NCBI RefSeq assembly: GCF_021287135.1
Contig: NZ_JAJTBB010000046.1
Span: 1-55,392 of the forward strand
Length of the DNA: 55,392 nt
Direction: 5' to 3'
Source: Acidovorax sp.
Lineage (GTDB): Bacteria > Pseudomonadota > Gammaproteobacteria > Burkholderiales > Burkholderiaceae_C
The notes under the pieces are model-generated. The model had not been told where the DNA came from, did not search any database, and was given only the letters and a program-made list of their open reading frames with translations. This document shows positions 33,573 to 42,915 of this stretch, in pieces. Each line of letters starts with the position of its first letter. Position 1 is the first letter of the stretch. Made by a program: the position numbers and the translations under genes.

Positions 33573-34292
33573 ATGACCCGCATTGCCGTGATCGAAGACG
33601 ACCTGCCCACCAGCAACCAGCTGGCCGGCTGGATTGCCAGCGCCAAGAGCGGCATCGTGATCGACCAGTGGTTCACCCGCGACGACGCCGAGGCGGCCCT
33701 GGCGCGCGAGCATTACGACGCCGTGGTGCTCGACATCGAGCTGGGCCGCGAGCGCCATGCGGGCGTGGCGCTCATCAACGCCATCAACAAGCGCCGCCAG
33801 GGCACGCCCGTGCTGGTGGTGTCGGCCATGCCGGCCGCCATCTACCGCAGCATCATGAAGGCGCTGGACGCGTGGGACTACCTGCAGAAAACCACGTTCG
33901 AGGAGTCCGACTTCATCGAGACCTTCCTGGACATCCTGCGCACCGCCACCCCCGTGTCCGCTGCGCCGGCTGCCCCCGCGGGCGACGCCCTGGTGCTGGA
34001 CCCGCTGTGGCAGCGCAGCCCCACCTGGCGCGGCGAGCGCATCAACCTGCCGTTGACGGCCCAGCGCATCCTGGCCACGCTGCACCAGCGCAGCGGCGAA
34101 GTGGTCTCGTACGACGAGCTGTTCGAGGTGGTGAAAAGCGGCCGCAACCGCGACAACGTGCGCAAGCATGTGAGCACCATCCGGGAGGCGCTGCGCGAAG
34201 TGGACCCGAGCTTTGAAGGCATCGAGAACGTGCCGATGCGCGGATTCCGGTGGGTGGGCTTGCCCGCCTCGGCGGGCAGCAAGCGCCCATGA
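33573..34292 (+). CDS. Two-component response regulator with winged-helix output
   Basis: This 239-residue protein has a receiver domain with acidic pair 'IEDD', phospho-acceptor Asp54 (VVLDIELG), conserved Ser/Ala region 'LVVSAMP' and Lys106 (YLQKTTFE), then an Ala/Pro linker and an OmpR-like winged helix (about 160-232: 'LPLTAQRILATLHQRSGEVVS', 'NRDNVRKHVSTIREAL'). The start ATG 33573 gives a normal receiver N-terminus. Its stop overlaps the start of the histidine kinase (ATGA). It is divergent from the SPFH/SH3-like operon across a 233-base spacer, so that operon is the likeliest target. Confidence 0.94.
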   Translation: MTRIAVIEDDLPTSNQLAGWIASAKSGIVIDQWFTRDDAEAALAREHYDAVVLDIELGRERHAGVALINAINKRRQGTPVLVVSAMPAAIYRSIMKALDAWDYLQKTTFEESDFIETFLDILRTATPVSAAPAAPAGDALVLDPLWQRSPTWRGERINLPLTAQRILATLHQRSGEVVSYDELFEVVKSGRNRDNVRKHVSTIREALREVDPSFEGIENVPMRGFRWVGLPASAGSKRP

Positions 34293-36463
34293 AACGCCTG
34301 CTGCGCCCCGCGCTGGAAATCCCGCGCCTGGAGATGCCCCGGCTGGGCCTGCCGGCGTTCCGTTTGCGCATCCTCGTGCGTGGTGTGTTCGTGCTACTGG
34401 CCGTGGCCACGCTGGCGCTGAGCGTGGTGCTGCTCAAGGAGGAAAAGGAGCGCGCCTGGCAGAGCTACCAGCACGGCTTCGAGCGCAGCCAGGCCGAGGT
34501 GATGGCGCGGCTGCGCCACCCGTCGGGCCAGCTGGCGCTGCTCAACGCGCACCTGCAGGGCCAGGCCGCCACGCCGCTGGCGCCGCTGTTGCTGCCGTAT
34601 TCGGCCATCGATTTCGACGACCAGAACAAGGCCCAGCAGGCGGTGGAGATGGCGGGCTGCTCGGTGGCCTACCCCGACGGCGCCACGGCCTGCGCGGCCA
34701 TTGGCAACAACCCCTACGCGGGCGGCTTCATCTACCTGGTGGGCAGTTTTTACGCGGGCGAGCTGGTTCCGCGCGAGCGCGGGGTGCTGGACCTGGCCGG
34801 CGTGCACCGCGCCCGCATCACGCTGGATATGCGCGGCAGCACCTACCGATGGGTAGCCCCCTTCGAGGCGCTGCCGCCGCAGGGCAGCATCCAGACGCGC
34901 GGGCGGCTCACCGGCTTTGTGGACCACAGCAACGGGAGCGACGGCAGCGAGGGCGCCGACCTGCTGGACGCCCGCGCCCGCCCGGTGCGCGACTTCCGCG
35001 GCTGGCTGTGGCAAAACAACCTGTGCCGCGATCTGGCGGGAACGCAGCCCGGCTGCCAGCGGCGCACGTTCTACTCGGTGCGGTTGCCTGTGGAGCTGTT
35101 CCGCGAGGCGCTGTTCAACCACAAGCAGCGCGTGGTGTGGCCGCCCGAAGACCTGGGCAGCATGCGCCTGCGGGTGGAGATGCTGGGCCCAGGCTCCGCG
35201 CCCGCGCTGTTCGACAGCAACACCCCCGGCGCCCAGCCCGCGGCATCGCTGGCCGAGGTGGTGCGCTCGCTGCTGCCGGGCGAAAAGGTGCAGATCCGCA
35301 AGCTGGGCAGCAGCGAGCAGGAGGCGCTCACGCTGCGCGGCTCGGCAGTGGAGGCGGGGCCCTCGGCCCCCTGGCTGTTGCGCCTGATCAGCTGGCTGCC
35401 GCTGGACGGCACGCTGACCCACCCAGGCCGGCGCCCGCAGCCCAAGGCGCCGGCGGGCCTGGACATGCTGGACACGCCCGTGGGCAACTACGCCGTCACC
35501 TTCACCGGCGACCTGCGCGGCGTGGAGCAGAACCTGGCCGTGGTGGCCACGCGCATGTCGTGGTACCTGGGCGCCATGCTGGCCGCCATCGGGCTGGCGT
35601 GGCTGGTAGTGGAGGTGGGCCTGCTGCGCCGCGTGACCGCCCTCACCCGCCGTGCCGCGGCCGTGTCGTACACCGTGCAGGACGGCCATGTCGGCCCGCG
35701 CCTGGGCGACCTGGAGGTGTCGGACCTGCGCGGATCGGACGAGCTGGGCATTCTGGCCGGCGGCCTGGCCGACCTGCTGCAGCGCGTGAAGGACGACCTG
35801 GCGCGCGAGCGCCTGCGCGCCCAGCAGGAGCGCGACATGTGGCACGCCGTGGGGCACGAGATCATGTCGCCCCTGCAGTCGCTGATGGTGCTGCACGGCG
35901 GCGCCGACGACCCCGGCCACCGCTACGTGCAGCGCATGCAGCAGGCGGTGCACGTGCTCTACGGCACGGCCTCGCCGGCCGAGGCGCTGCAGGCCGCCGA
36001 TGTGCCGCAGGGCCGGCTGGACTTGGGCGCCTTCCTGCGCCATGTGGCCGACAACGCGCACTTTGCAGGCATTGCCAACGTGGTGTACCAGGGCGGTGCC
36101 GGGCCGGTCATCGTGCGGGCGGACGAGTTTGCGCTGGAGGACGTGGTGACCCACATCCTGGGCAATGCCGACCGCTACCGCCCCGCGGGCTCGCCCATCA
36201 CGCTGACGCTGGCCGCGTCGGAATCCACCGCCAGCGCCACCCTGCACAACCAGGGCTCAACGATCGAGGAAGAGCTGCTGGAGCGCATCTTCGAGCTGGG
36301 CGTATCCGACCCGGGCCAGCCCGCACCGCCGGGTGAATCCGAGCACCGAGGCCAGGGGCTTTTCGTCGCCAAGACCTACATGGCCAAGATGGGCGGTACC
36401 GTCAATGCGCGCAACACGGAGGGCGGCGTGGCCTTCACGCTGACGTTCCAGCGGCTGGGTTAG
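34289..36463 (+). CDS. Membrane sensor histidine kinase with large periplasmic domain
   Basis: This 724-residue kinase has a first transmembrane helix (about residues 29-50), a periplasmic domain of nearly 370 residues containing Cys pairs (AGCSVAYPDGATACAA; NNLCRDLAGTQPGC), a second helix (about 424-446), a HAMP-like linker, a dimerisation helix with phospho-acceptor His523 ('WHAVGHEIMSPLQSL') and an ATPase domain with N-box 'VVTHILGNADRYRP' and G-boxes ('GVSDPG', 'GQGLFVAKTYMAKMGG'). The large sensor domain is not recognised. It is translated with the response regulator at 33573 and forms a pair with it. Confidence 0.94.
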   Translation: MKRLLRPALEIPRLEMPRLGLPAFRLRILVRGVFVLLAVATLALSVVLLKEEKERAWQSYQHGFERSQAEVMARLRHPSGQLALLNAHLQGQAATPLAPLLLPYSAIDFDDQNKAQQAVEMAGCSVAYPDGATACAAIGNNPYAGGFIYLVGSFYAGELVPRERGVLDLAGVHRARITLDMRGSTYRWVAPFEALPPQGSIQTRGRLTGFVDHSNGSDGSEGADLLDARARPVRDFRGWLWQNNLCRDLAGTQPGCQRRTFYSVRLPVELFREALFNHKQRVVWPPEDLGSMRLRVEMLGPGSAPALFDSNTPGAQPAASLAEVVRSLLPGEKVQIRKLGSSEQEALTLRGSAVEAGPSAPWLLRLISWLPLDGTLTHPGRRPQPKAPAGLDMLDTPVGNYAVTFTGDLRGVEQNLAVVATRMSWYLGAMLAAIGLAWLVVEVGLLRRVTALTRRAAAVSYTVQDGHVGPRLGDLEVSDLRGSDELGILAGGLADLLQRVKDDLARERLRAQQERDMWHAVGHEIMSPLQSLMVLHGGADDPGHRYVQRMQQAVHVLYGTASPAEALQAADVPQGRLDLGAFLRHVADNAHFAGIANVVYQGGAGPVIVRADEFALEDVVTHILGNADRYRPAGSPITLTLAASESTASATLHNQGSTIEEELLERIFELGVSDPGQPAPPGESEHRGQGLFVAKTYMAKMGGTVNARNTEGGVAFTLTFQRLG

Positions 36464-36619
36464 TGTGCCAAGTCGGAAATTCATTGCACAGAGACGCCCA
36501 GCGGCGCCTCTGCGGACGGCCGCGTCTGGTGGTGTCTGACAGACAGCCGCCGCACCCCGGCGTACGCTGCCCTTCCATGGGTGGACCAGTCTGCCCGCGC
36601 ACCAAAAAGGAGTTGTCCC

Positions 36620-37003
36620 ATGCGATACCGTGATGCCGTCAAACCGCTTTTCACCGCCACCCTGCTGCTGGCCTGCGCCGCCGCCAGCGCCCAGACGCCG
36701 CCGCAAGACGCGCGGGCGCGCTACGAGCAGGAACGCCAGCGGTGCCAGACGAACAACATCCAGGACAGTCTGGCCACCTGCCTGCGTGAAGCCACCAACG
36801 CCTACGACGCCGCCCGCAAGGGCCAGCTGAGCGACCCGGGTCCGATTGCCATTGCCAACGCAACCCAGCGCTGCGAAGCGTTCCAGAACACGGCAGACCG
36901 TGCGGAATGCGTGCGCCGGATCGAAAGCGACCCCGCCAGCGGTTCCGTGCCGGGCGGCGGCGTGCTGCGCGAGTCGATCACGACCACGGTGATTCCCCAG
37001 TAA
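36620..37003 (+). CDS. Small secreted protein with two CX11C repeats
   Basis: This 127-residue protein has a signal peptide (MRYRDAVKPLFTATLLLACA, cleavage near ASAQ) and a mature chain with exactly four Cys: Cys42/Cys54 and Cys85/Cys97. Both pairs have the pattern R-C-x11-C-x-R (RCQTNNIQDSLATCLR and RCEAFQNTADRAECVR), an internal repeat predicting two disulphide-stapled helical hairpins. AAGGAG precedes ATG 36620. It follows the histidine kinase on the same strand after 156 bases. No known family was recognised. A periplasmic structural or sensory accessory role is possible. Confidence 0.8.
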   Translation: MRYRDAVKPLFTATLLLACAAASAQTPPQDARARYEQERQRCQTNNIQDSLATCLREATNAYDAARKGQLSDPGPIAIANATQRCEAFQNTADRAECVRRIESDPASGSVPGGGVLRESITTTVIPQ

Positions 37004-37026
37004 GCGGGGGGCGGCGGAATATCATT

Positions 37027-37081
37027 AAAATGGTCTCTAGCGCTTATCCATCAAGCGCTAGAAGCTATTAATTTAATAGCA
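37027..37081. repeat. Dispersed palindromic repeat, copy 3 (between small secreted protein and rpe)
   Basis: This copy is the most symmetrical: TCTAGCGCTT, ATCCATC, AAGCGCTAGA form a hairpin with 10-base arms. Next comes AGCTATTAATTTAATAGC, itself an inverted repeat, and AAAATGG leads in. It lies between the stops of convergent genes, where such a structure could serve as a terminator or RNA-stability element. Confidence 0.88.
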
Positions 37082-37134
37082 TTTACAGCACGCTGCAGCC
37101 GCGGGACACGTAAACCGCGGCGGAACCCGAAGGC

Positions 37135-37824
37135 TCAGGCTGCGGCGAGTGCGCCGCGCATGGCGTCCACCACCGCCTTGTAGTCCGGCTTGCCGAAAAT
37201 GGCGCTGCCGGCCACGAAGGTGTCTGCGCCGGCATCGGCCACGCGGCGGATGTTGTCGGCCTTGATGCCGCCGTCCACTTCCAGGCGGATGTCCTTGCCC
37301 GAGGCGTCGATGCGCTTGCGCACCGCTTCGATCTTGCGCAGGGCCGAGTCGATGAAGCTCTGGCCGCCAAAGCCGGGGTTGACGCTCATGATGAGGATGA
37401 GGTCGATGTCGTCGATCACCCAGTCCAGCACATCCAGCGGCTCGGCGGGGTTGAACACCAGGCCGGGCTTTACGCCCTTGGCGCGGATGGCCTGGATGCT
37501 GCGGTGCACGTGGCCCGAAGCATCGGGGTGGAAGCTGATGTAGTCGGCGCCTGCCTCGGCAAAGGCGGCGGCCAGCGCGTCCACGGGCTGGATCATCAGG
37601 TGCACGTCGATGGGCACGGCCGCGCCCGCGGGGGTCCTGGCGTGGGGCTTCAAGGCCTGGCACACCATGGGGCCGAAGGTGAGGTTGGGCACGTAGTGGT
37701 TGTCCATCACGTCGAAATGGATCCAGTCGGCGCCGGCGGCGATGACGGTCTGCACTTCTGCGCCCAGGCGGGCGAAATCGGCAGACAGGATGGAGGGGGC
37801 AATGCGGTAGGTGGGGCTGCTCAT
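37135..37824 (-). CDS. rpe: Ribulose-phosphate 3-epimerase
   Basis: This 229-residue TIM-barrel enzyme interconverts ribulose-5-phosphate and xylulose-5-phosphate. Motifs include '[14 protein letters not shown]', '[19 protein letters not shown]' (metal-binding His and Asp), 'DVHLMIQP', '[13 protein letters not shown]' and '[12 protein letters not shown]' (second catalytic Asp). It starts at ATG 37824 and is divergent from apaG over 63 bases. In related genomes gph usually follows directly downstream; here the next leftward gene on this strand after the repeat is unrelated. Confidence 0.97.
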   Translation of the reverse strand: MSSPTYRIAPSILSADFARLGAEVQTVIAAGADWIHFDVMDNHYVPNLTFGPMVCQALKPHARTPAGAAVPIDVHLMIQPVDALAAAFAEAGADYISFHPDASGHVHRSIQAIRAKGVKPGLVFNPAEPLDVLDWVIDDIDLILIMSVNPGFGGQSFIDSALRKIEAVRKRIDASGKDIRLEVDGGIKADNIRRVADAGADTFVAGSAIFGKPDYKAVVDAMRGALAAA

Positions 37825-37887
37825 GCCCGGATTGTCGCAAAGCCCGCGGCCCGGCGGCTATTTGCCGGCCACGGTTACCATTCCGCC

Positions 37888-38295
37888 ATGCCCAAGTACC
37901 AGTTCGATGTGGCGGTGGTCCCCGAGTACCTGCCCGAACAGTCGTCGCCCGAGAGCGCGGTGTTCAGCTTCGCCTACACGATCACCATCACCAATGCCGG
38001 CGACGCGCCGGGACAGCTGATTTCGCGCCACTGGGTCATCAGTGACGCGCAGGGCCACACCGAGGAAGTCAAGGGCCTGGGCGTGGTGGGCCACCAGCCT
38101 CTGCTCAAGCCCGGCGAATCCTTCCAGTACACCAGCGGCTGCCGGCTGCGCACCTCCAGCGGCACCATGCACGGCACCTTCCATTGCGTGGCGGAAGACG
38201 GCGAGCCGTTTGATACCCCCGTGCCCCTCTTTATGCTGGAGGCCATGCACCAGGGCCCGGGCGGCACGCCCATCAGCAGCCGGGTGCTGCATTGA
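37888..38295 (+). CDS. apaG: Co2+/Mg2+ efflux protein ApaG
   Basis: This 135-residue protein is a single fibronectin-III-like domain with the ApaG signatures 'FAYTITITNAGDAPGQLISR', 'HWVISDAQGHTEEVKGLGVVG', 'QPLLKPGESFQYTSG' and 'TSSGTMHGTFHC'. Loss of apaG affects cobalt/magnesium homeostasis in enterobacteria, but the biochemical function is not settled. It starts at ATG 37888, within the family's normal length. Its stop overlaps the TTG start of the next gene in a TTGA arrangement. Confidence 0.96.
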   Translation: MPKYQFDVAVVPEYLPEQSSPESAVFSFAYTITITNAGDAPGQLISRHWVISDAQGHTEEVKGLGVVGHQPLLKPGESFQYTSGCRLRTSSGTMHGTFHCVAEDGEPFDTPVPLFMLEAMHQGPGGTPISSRVLH

Positions 38296-40304
38296 CGGCG
38301 AAGAACCCGGGCTTGCCGCTCCCCGCCCCGACCGACCTCGCCGGCCTGCTGGCGGCGCTGGACCCCGAGGCCGGCCTGGCGGACCGCCATCTGTGGCTGA
38401 TCCAGCTGCTGGACTGGGTGCGCGGCAAGGGCGATTCTGTGCCGGCCGCCGTGGGGCGGGTCCAGCTGTTCCTGGATGCGGTGGAAGCCCGGCCGGACGT
38501 GGCCACCCGCCTGCGGGCCTGGTGGACCACGCTGGTGGAGCATGTGGACATCACGACACTGCTGGCGGATTTCGGCTTCGCGCCCCGCACCGCGCTGGTC
38601 AGCGAGATGGCCGAGCGCCTGCGCACCAAGCTGCTGCCGCACAGCCCCGAGACCATCGACGCGTCGGAGCTGTTCATGCTGGCCCTGCCGGGCGAATTCG
38701 ACGCGCAATGGCTTGCGGCGCTGGAGGAAACGCAACTCCAGCGCCTGGTCGCGCTGCTGGCCGCACCCCCTGCGGATGAGACGCGGGGCGGGGGCGGCGC
38801 CTCGCGCTGGCAGAAGGCGCTGCTGGACGCCATCACCTATTGCGCGGGGCAGATCCTCTCCACCGGCTTTGCGCCCGAGTTGCGCCTGCGCATGAGCGAG
38901 GCGGCGCGCGATGCGCAGCCCTTTCACGCGTTGATCCGCGATGTGGAGAGCCTGCGGGTGGAGGTGCTGCACGCGCTGCGCACCCCCGACCGCCTGAACG
39001 AGGCCGCACAGCGCCTGCGCGAGCGCCTGGAGGGCTGCCGCGCGGCCGCCGCCACCGTGTACACCCACTTTGAAGACAACGGCGTCTCCGTGGGGCTGGT
39101 GTTCCGGCTGCGGCAGCTGCGCGAGCGCATCCTGCGGGTGCGCGAGCTGCTGGACTGCCTGCTCTCGCCCACCCCCGCCGCCACCGCCGCGCGCCTGATG
39201 GCGCATCTGGTCATGGTGGGGCAGGACCGCCGCAGCCTGCGCGCGCTGCTGGCCTCCAACTCATCACTGCTGGCCGCCAAGGTGGCCGAGCGCAGCGCCG
39301 AGACCGGCGAGCACTACATCACCCGCACCGGCGCCGAATACCGCGCCATGGTCCGCAAGGCCGCCGGCGGCGGGGCGCTGATGGCCTTCACCACGCTCGC
39401 CAAGTTCGGGCTGTACGCGCTGGCCCTGTCGGCCTTCTGGGGCGGCTTCTGGGCCGGCGTGAACTACGCCGTGAGCTTTGTGCTCATCCAGCTGCTGCAC
39501 CTGACCGTGGCCACCAAGCAGCCCGCCATGACGGCGCCGGCCATGGCGGCCAAGCTCAAGGAACTGAGCACCGGCGGCGGCACGGAAGCCTTTGTGGACG
39601 AGATCACGCACCTGGTGCGCTCGCAGGTGGCCGCGGTGCTGGGCAACGTGCTGGTGGTGTTCCCGGCCGTGCTGGCCCTGGCCGCGCTGATCGCCTGGGG
39701 CACCGGCGCCCCCGCGATCAGCCACGCCCAGGCCGGGCATGTGCTGGAGTCGCTGCACCTACTGGGCCCCTCCGTGCTGTTCGCGGCCTTCACGGGGGTC
39801 TTGCTGTTTGCGTCGAGCATCGTCGCGGGCTGGACGGAAAACTGGTTCGTGCTGCACCGGCTGGACTCGGCCATCCACTACAACCCGCGCATCACCCGCT
39901 GGCTGGGCGCCGCGCGCGCGGCCCGCTGGGCGCGCTTCCTGCGCGAGAACATCTCAGGCTTTGCGGCCAACATTTCCCTGGGCTTCATGCTCGGCCTGGT
40001 GCCGGCGTTCGCGGGGTTTTTCGGGCTGGCGCTGGACGTCCGGCATGTCACACTGTCCACCGGACAAGTCGCCGCGGCCGTGGCATCGCTGGGGCTGCCG
40101 GCGCTGCACACGCCGGCCTTCTGGTGGGCGGCGGCCACGCTGCCGCTGCTGGGGGCCTTCAATGTGTCCGTCAGCTTCTACCTGGCGTTCCGCCTGGCAC
40201 TGCAGGCGCAGAACGTGAGCGGCGTGGAACGCTCGCGCATCTACGCGGCGCTGCGGGCCCGGCTGCGCAGCGCGCCGCTGAGCTTCTTCCTGCCGCGGCG
40301 TTGA
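38292..40304 (+). CDS. Membrane protein of the 'site-specific recombinase' (SpecificRecomb/Gcr) family
   Basis: This 670-residue protein has a mostly alpha-helical soluble N-terminal half (about residues 1-360) and at least six hydrophobic segments afterwards ('GLYALALSAFWGGFWAG', 'VLVVFPAVLALAALIAWG', 'VLFAAFTGVLLFASSIV', 'LGFMLGLVPAFAGFFG'). It matches the large family named after a gonococcal site-specific recombinase, but that name is historical; no integrase or resolvase catalytic residues are visible. The start is TTG 38292 inside the apaG stop, with no other start nearby, so it relies on translational coupling. Function is unknown. Confidence 0.88.
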   Translation: MTAKNPGLPLPAPTDLAGLLAALDPEAGLADRHLWLIQLLDWVRGKGDSVPAAVGRVQLFLDAVEARPDVATRLRAWWTTLVEHVDITTLLADFGFAPRTALVSEMAERLRTKLLPHSPETIDASELFMLALPGEFDAQWLAALEETQLQRLVALLAAPPADETRGGGGASRWQKALLDAITYCAGQILSTGFAPELRLRMSEAARDAQPFHALIRDVESLRVEVLHALRTPDRLNEAAQRLRERLEGCRAAAATVYTHFEDNGVSVGLVFRLRQLRERILRVRELLDCLLSPTPAATAARLMAHLVMVGQDRRSLRALLASNSSLLAAKVAERSAETGEHYITRTGAEYRAMVRKAAGGGALMAFTTLAKFGLYALALSAFWGGFWAGVNYAVSFVLIQLLHLTVATKQPAMTAPAMAAKLKELSTGGGTEAFVDEITHLVRSQVAAVLGNVLVVFPAVLALAALIAWGTGAPAISHAQAGHVLESLHLLGPSVLFAAFTGVLLFASSIVAGWTENWFVLHRLDSAIHYNPRITRWLGAARAARWARFLRENISGFAANISLGFMLGLVPAFAGFFGLALDVRHVTLSTGQVAAAVASLGLPALHTPAFWWAAATLPLLGAFNVSVSFYLAFRLALQAQNVSGVERSRIYAALRARLRSAPLSFFLPRR

Positions 40305-40502
40305 TAGCCAGCCAACCCGGCGGGTCGCCCACAGGTCCGGCCGTCCCTGGGCCAATCGGCGCCCGTGTCCTACACCGCCCCCGTGTTTCAGCCTGTAAAT
40401 TCAAGCCCGCGCGGGGCGTAACCCTGCAGGGCCCGCCAGGGCCCGGCTATCGACAACAACAGCACCGCGGGGGCTCCTGCGGTGACACGGAGGTTCCATG
40501 AC

Positions 40503-41771
40503 ATGAATGAAATCCTGAGCTTCTGGGCGCAATGGCTGCGCCCCTCGGCCGGGTTGCCTACGGTGCAATGGTCGCTGCTGCTGGCCGTGGCCGCGATGGC
40601 AGGCTATCTCACGCAGCGCCACACGGGCCTGCCCAAGGTGCTGGGCTACTCGCTGGTGGGCACGGCCGCCGGGCTGGCGGGGTTCAGCGGCGCCGTGTGG
40701 CCGCTGCAGGGCATCGGCCTGTTCCTGCTGGAACTGGGCCTGGCCATCGTGCTGTTCGAATGCGGCGGGCGCATTCCGCTGCGCTGGTTCCGGCACAACC
40801 CGATGGTGCTGGTGCAGAGCATTGCCGAATCGGTGCTGACCTACTTTGCCGTGTATTGGGTGCTGGTGTGGCTGAACCTGCCCACGCAGGTGGCCGGGCC
40901 GCTGGCCCTGGTGGCGCTGGCCGCATCGCCCGCGGTGCTGACCCGGGTGGTGGCGGACACCCGCGCCGCCGGTCCGGTGACGGAACGCGCCATCGTGCTC
41001 ACCACCCTCTCGTCGCTGTACGCGCTGACCCTGGGCAGCGCACGCGCCGAATTGCTCAACCGGCAGAGCGTGACGGTGCTGGAGACCATCTCGCCGGTGG
41101 TGGTGGTGCTGGGGGTTTCCATCATCGTGGCCGCCGTGCTGGCCCTGGTGCTGCGCATGGCGCTGCGCGTGATGAGCCCTACCAGCGAGAACACGTCCAT
41201 GCTGTTCCTGGCCCTGGTGGCCGCTGGCACCGCCGTGGCCGCGCACATGGGCGGCTCGGCGCCGCTGGCCGCGCTGCTGGCGGGCATGCTGCTCAAGCAG
41301 CTCAACCCCCGGCCCTGGGCCTGGCCGCGGCAGCTGGGCAATGCGTCGTCGCTGCTGACCATGCTGATGTTCGTGCTGGTCTCCACCGTGGCCGCGCAGG
41401 CCGACTGGAGCGCGCACGTGGCCGGCGTGGTGCTGGCGCTGATCACGGTACGCCTGCTGGCCAAGGCCGTGGGCGTGGCGCTGGGCAACGTGGGCAGCGG
41501 CGCGAGCTGGAAGCAGGCGCTGTGGGTGGGCTGCGCGATGACGCCCATGTCCTCCATCGCGCTCCTGATCGCATCGCAGTTCGTGCTGGCGTCGCCATCC
41601 ACCGGCCACGTCATCGCGGGCGTGGCGCTGCCTGCCATCCTGCTGATGGAAGTGCTGGGCTCGGTGATTGCCACCGTGGCCATCTACCGTGCGGGCGAAA
41701 GCTCCAAGCCCTGGGCCGCACTGACCAGCCCTGGCAACAACAACAACGGAGATACCGGCCGTGAGTCTTGA
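40503..41771 (+). CDS. Cation/proton antiporter of the CPA2 family
   Basis: This 422-residue polytopic protein has about eleven to twelve hydrophobic segments and a CPA2-like N-terminus ('[18 protein letters not shown]', '[17 protein letters not shown]') with a conserved acidic residue in the membrane (LFECGG). Such proteins exchange Na+ or K+ for H+. A cytoplasmic TrkA-N regulatory domain is absent. The start is ATG 40503, just after an out-of-frame ATG at 40499. It overlaps the YbdK-like gene downstream by 11 bases. The preceding 198-base spacer holds no clear gene. Confidence 0.88.
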   Translation: MNEILSFWAQWLRPSAGLPTVQWSLLLAVAAMAGYLTQRHTGLPKVLGYSLVGTAAGLAGFSGAVWPLQGIGLFLLELGLAIVLFECGGRIPLRWFRHNPMVLVQSIAESVLTYFAVYWVLVWLNLPTQVAGPLALVALAASPAVLTRVVADTRAAGPVTERAIVLTTLSSLYALTLGSARAELLNRQSVTVLETISPVVVVLGVSIIVAAVLALVLRMALRVMSPTSENTSMLFLALVAAGTAVAAHMGGSAPLAALLAGMLLKQLNPRPWAWPRQLGNASSLLTMLMFVLVSTVAAQADWSAHVAGVVLALITVRLLAKAVGVALGNVGSGASWKQALWVGCAMTPMSSIALLIASQFVLASPSTGHVIAGVALPAILLMEVLGSVIATVAIYRAGESSKPWAALTSPGNNNNGDTGRES

Positions 41772-42885
41772 AGCCTTCAACCATTCCGAACCGCTGACGC
41801 TGGGCGTGGAGCTGGAGCTGCAGCTCGTCAACACCAACGACTACGACCTGGCCCCCTACGCCGAGGACATGCTGCGCCTCATGCGCAAGACGCCGCTGCC
41901 CGGCAGCGTGGTGCCGGAGATGACGAACAGCATGATCGAGATCTCCACCGGCATCTGCCACTCGGCCAGCGAGGTGCTGGGCCAGCTCACGCCCATCCGC
42001 GACGCGCTGGTGCGCAGCGCCGACAAGCTCAACATCGCGGTGGTGGGCGGCGGCACGCACCCCTTCCAGCAGTGGCACGAGCGGCGCATCTACGACAAGC
42101 CGCGCTTTCGCGAGCTGTCGGAGCTGTACGGCTACCTGTCCAAGCAGTTCACCATCTTCGGGCAGCACGTGCACATCGGCTGCCCCGATGCGAACGCCGC
42201 GCTGCTGATGCTGCACCGCATGAGCCGCTACATCCCGCACTTCATCGCGCTGTCCGCCTCCAGCCCCTATGTGCAGGGGCAGGACACGGCGTTCGATTCG
42301 GCGCGGCTGAACTCGGTGTTCGCCTTCCCGCTGTCGGGACGCGCGCCCATGGCCCTGACGTGGGACGACTTCACGGTCTACTTCAACAAGATGACCCGCA
42401 CGGGCGTGGTGCGCAGCATGAAGGACTTCTACTGGGACATCCGTCCCAAGCCCGAGTTCGGCACCATCGAGATCCGCGTGTTCGACACGCCGCTGACCAT
42501 CGAGCGCGCGGCCGCGCTCGCGGGCTATGTGCAGGCCCTGGGGGCCTGGTTCCTGGCCGACCAGCCGTTCATGCCCGAGGAGGACGATTACCTGGTCTAC
42601 ACCTACAACCGCTTCCAGGCCTGCCGCTTTGGCATGGACGCGGTGTACGTGGACCCGGCCACCGGCGACCACATGCCGCTGCGCGAGCACATCCTGCGCA
42701 CCATGGACACCGTGGCCAGCCACGCCGCCCGGCAAGGGGCGGCGAGCGCCATGCACATGCTGCGCACCGAGGTGGAAGCGGGCCAGAACGACGCCCGCTG
42801 GCTGCGCCAGCGCCAGAGCGAGGAGCAGCTGCTGGCCGAGGTGAGCCGCCAGGCGGCGCTGCGTTTCCGCGGCGCGCTTGGTTGA
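41761..42885 (+). CDS. YbdK-type carboxylate-amine ligase (glutamate-cysteine ligase family 2)
   Basis: This 374-residue protein has the GCS2 signatures '[10 protein letters not shown]', '[19 protein letters not shown]', '[15 protein letters not shown]', '[19 protein letters not shown]' and '[18 protein letters not shown]'. YbdK has weak glutamate-cysteine ligase activity, and its physiological substrate is unknown. GTG 41761 is the start and lies inside the antiporter gene, so the two are coupled. Full length for the family, with no missing motif. It could make gamma-glutamyl compounds, but no glutathione synthetase is adjacent. Confidence 0.94.
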   Translation: MSLEAFNHSEPLTLGVELELQLVNTNDYDLAPYAEDMLRLMRKTPLPGSVVPEMTNSMIEISTGICHSASEVLGQLTPIRDALVRSADKLNIAVVGGGTHPFQQWHERRIYDKPRFRELSELYGYLSKQFTIFGQHVHIGCPDANAALLMLHRMSRYIPHFIALSASSPYVQGQDTAFDSARLNSVFAFPLSGRAPMALTWDDFTVYFNKMTRTGVVRSMKDFYWDIRPKPEFGTIEIRVFDTPLTIERAAALAGYVQALGAWFLADQPFMPEEDDYLVYTYNRFQACRFGMDAVYVDPATGDHMPLREHILRTMDTVASHAARQGAASAMHMLRTEVEAGQNDARWLRQRQSEEQLLAEVSRQAALRFRGALG

Positions 42886-42915
42886 GCGCTCCACGCCGCC
42901 CGCTCGGCGGCGGGC

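Noticed and set aside
34394-36247. A long open frame antisense to the histidine kinase
   Set aside because: It is low-complexity Arg/Gln/Gly-rich protein with no domain; the sense kinase has complete motifs.
38292-40304. The 'site-specific recombinase' family gene as a sign of a mobile element
   Set aside because: The protein is a polytopic membrane protein without integrase or resolvase catalytic residues and sits in a stable apaG context; no att sites or transposase are nearby.
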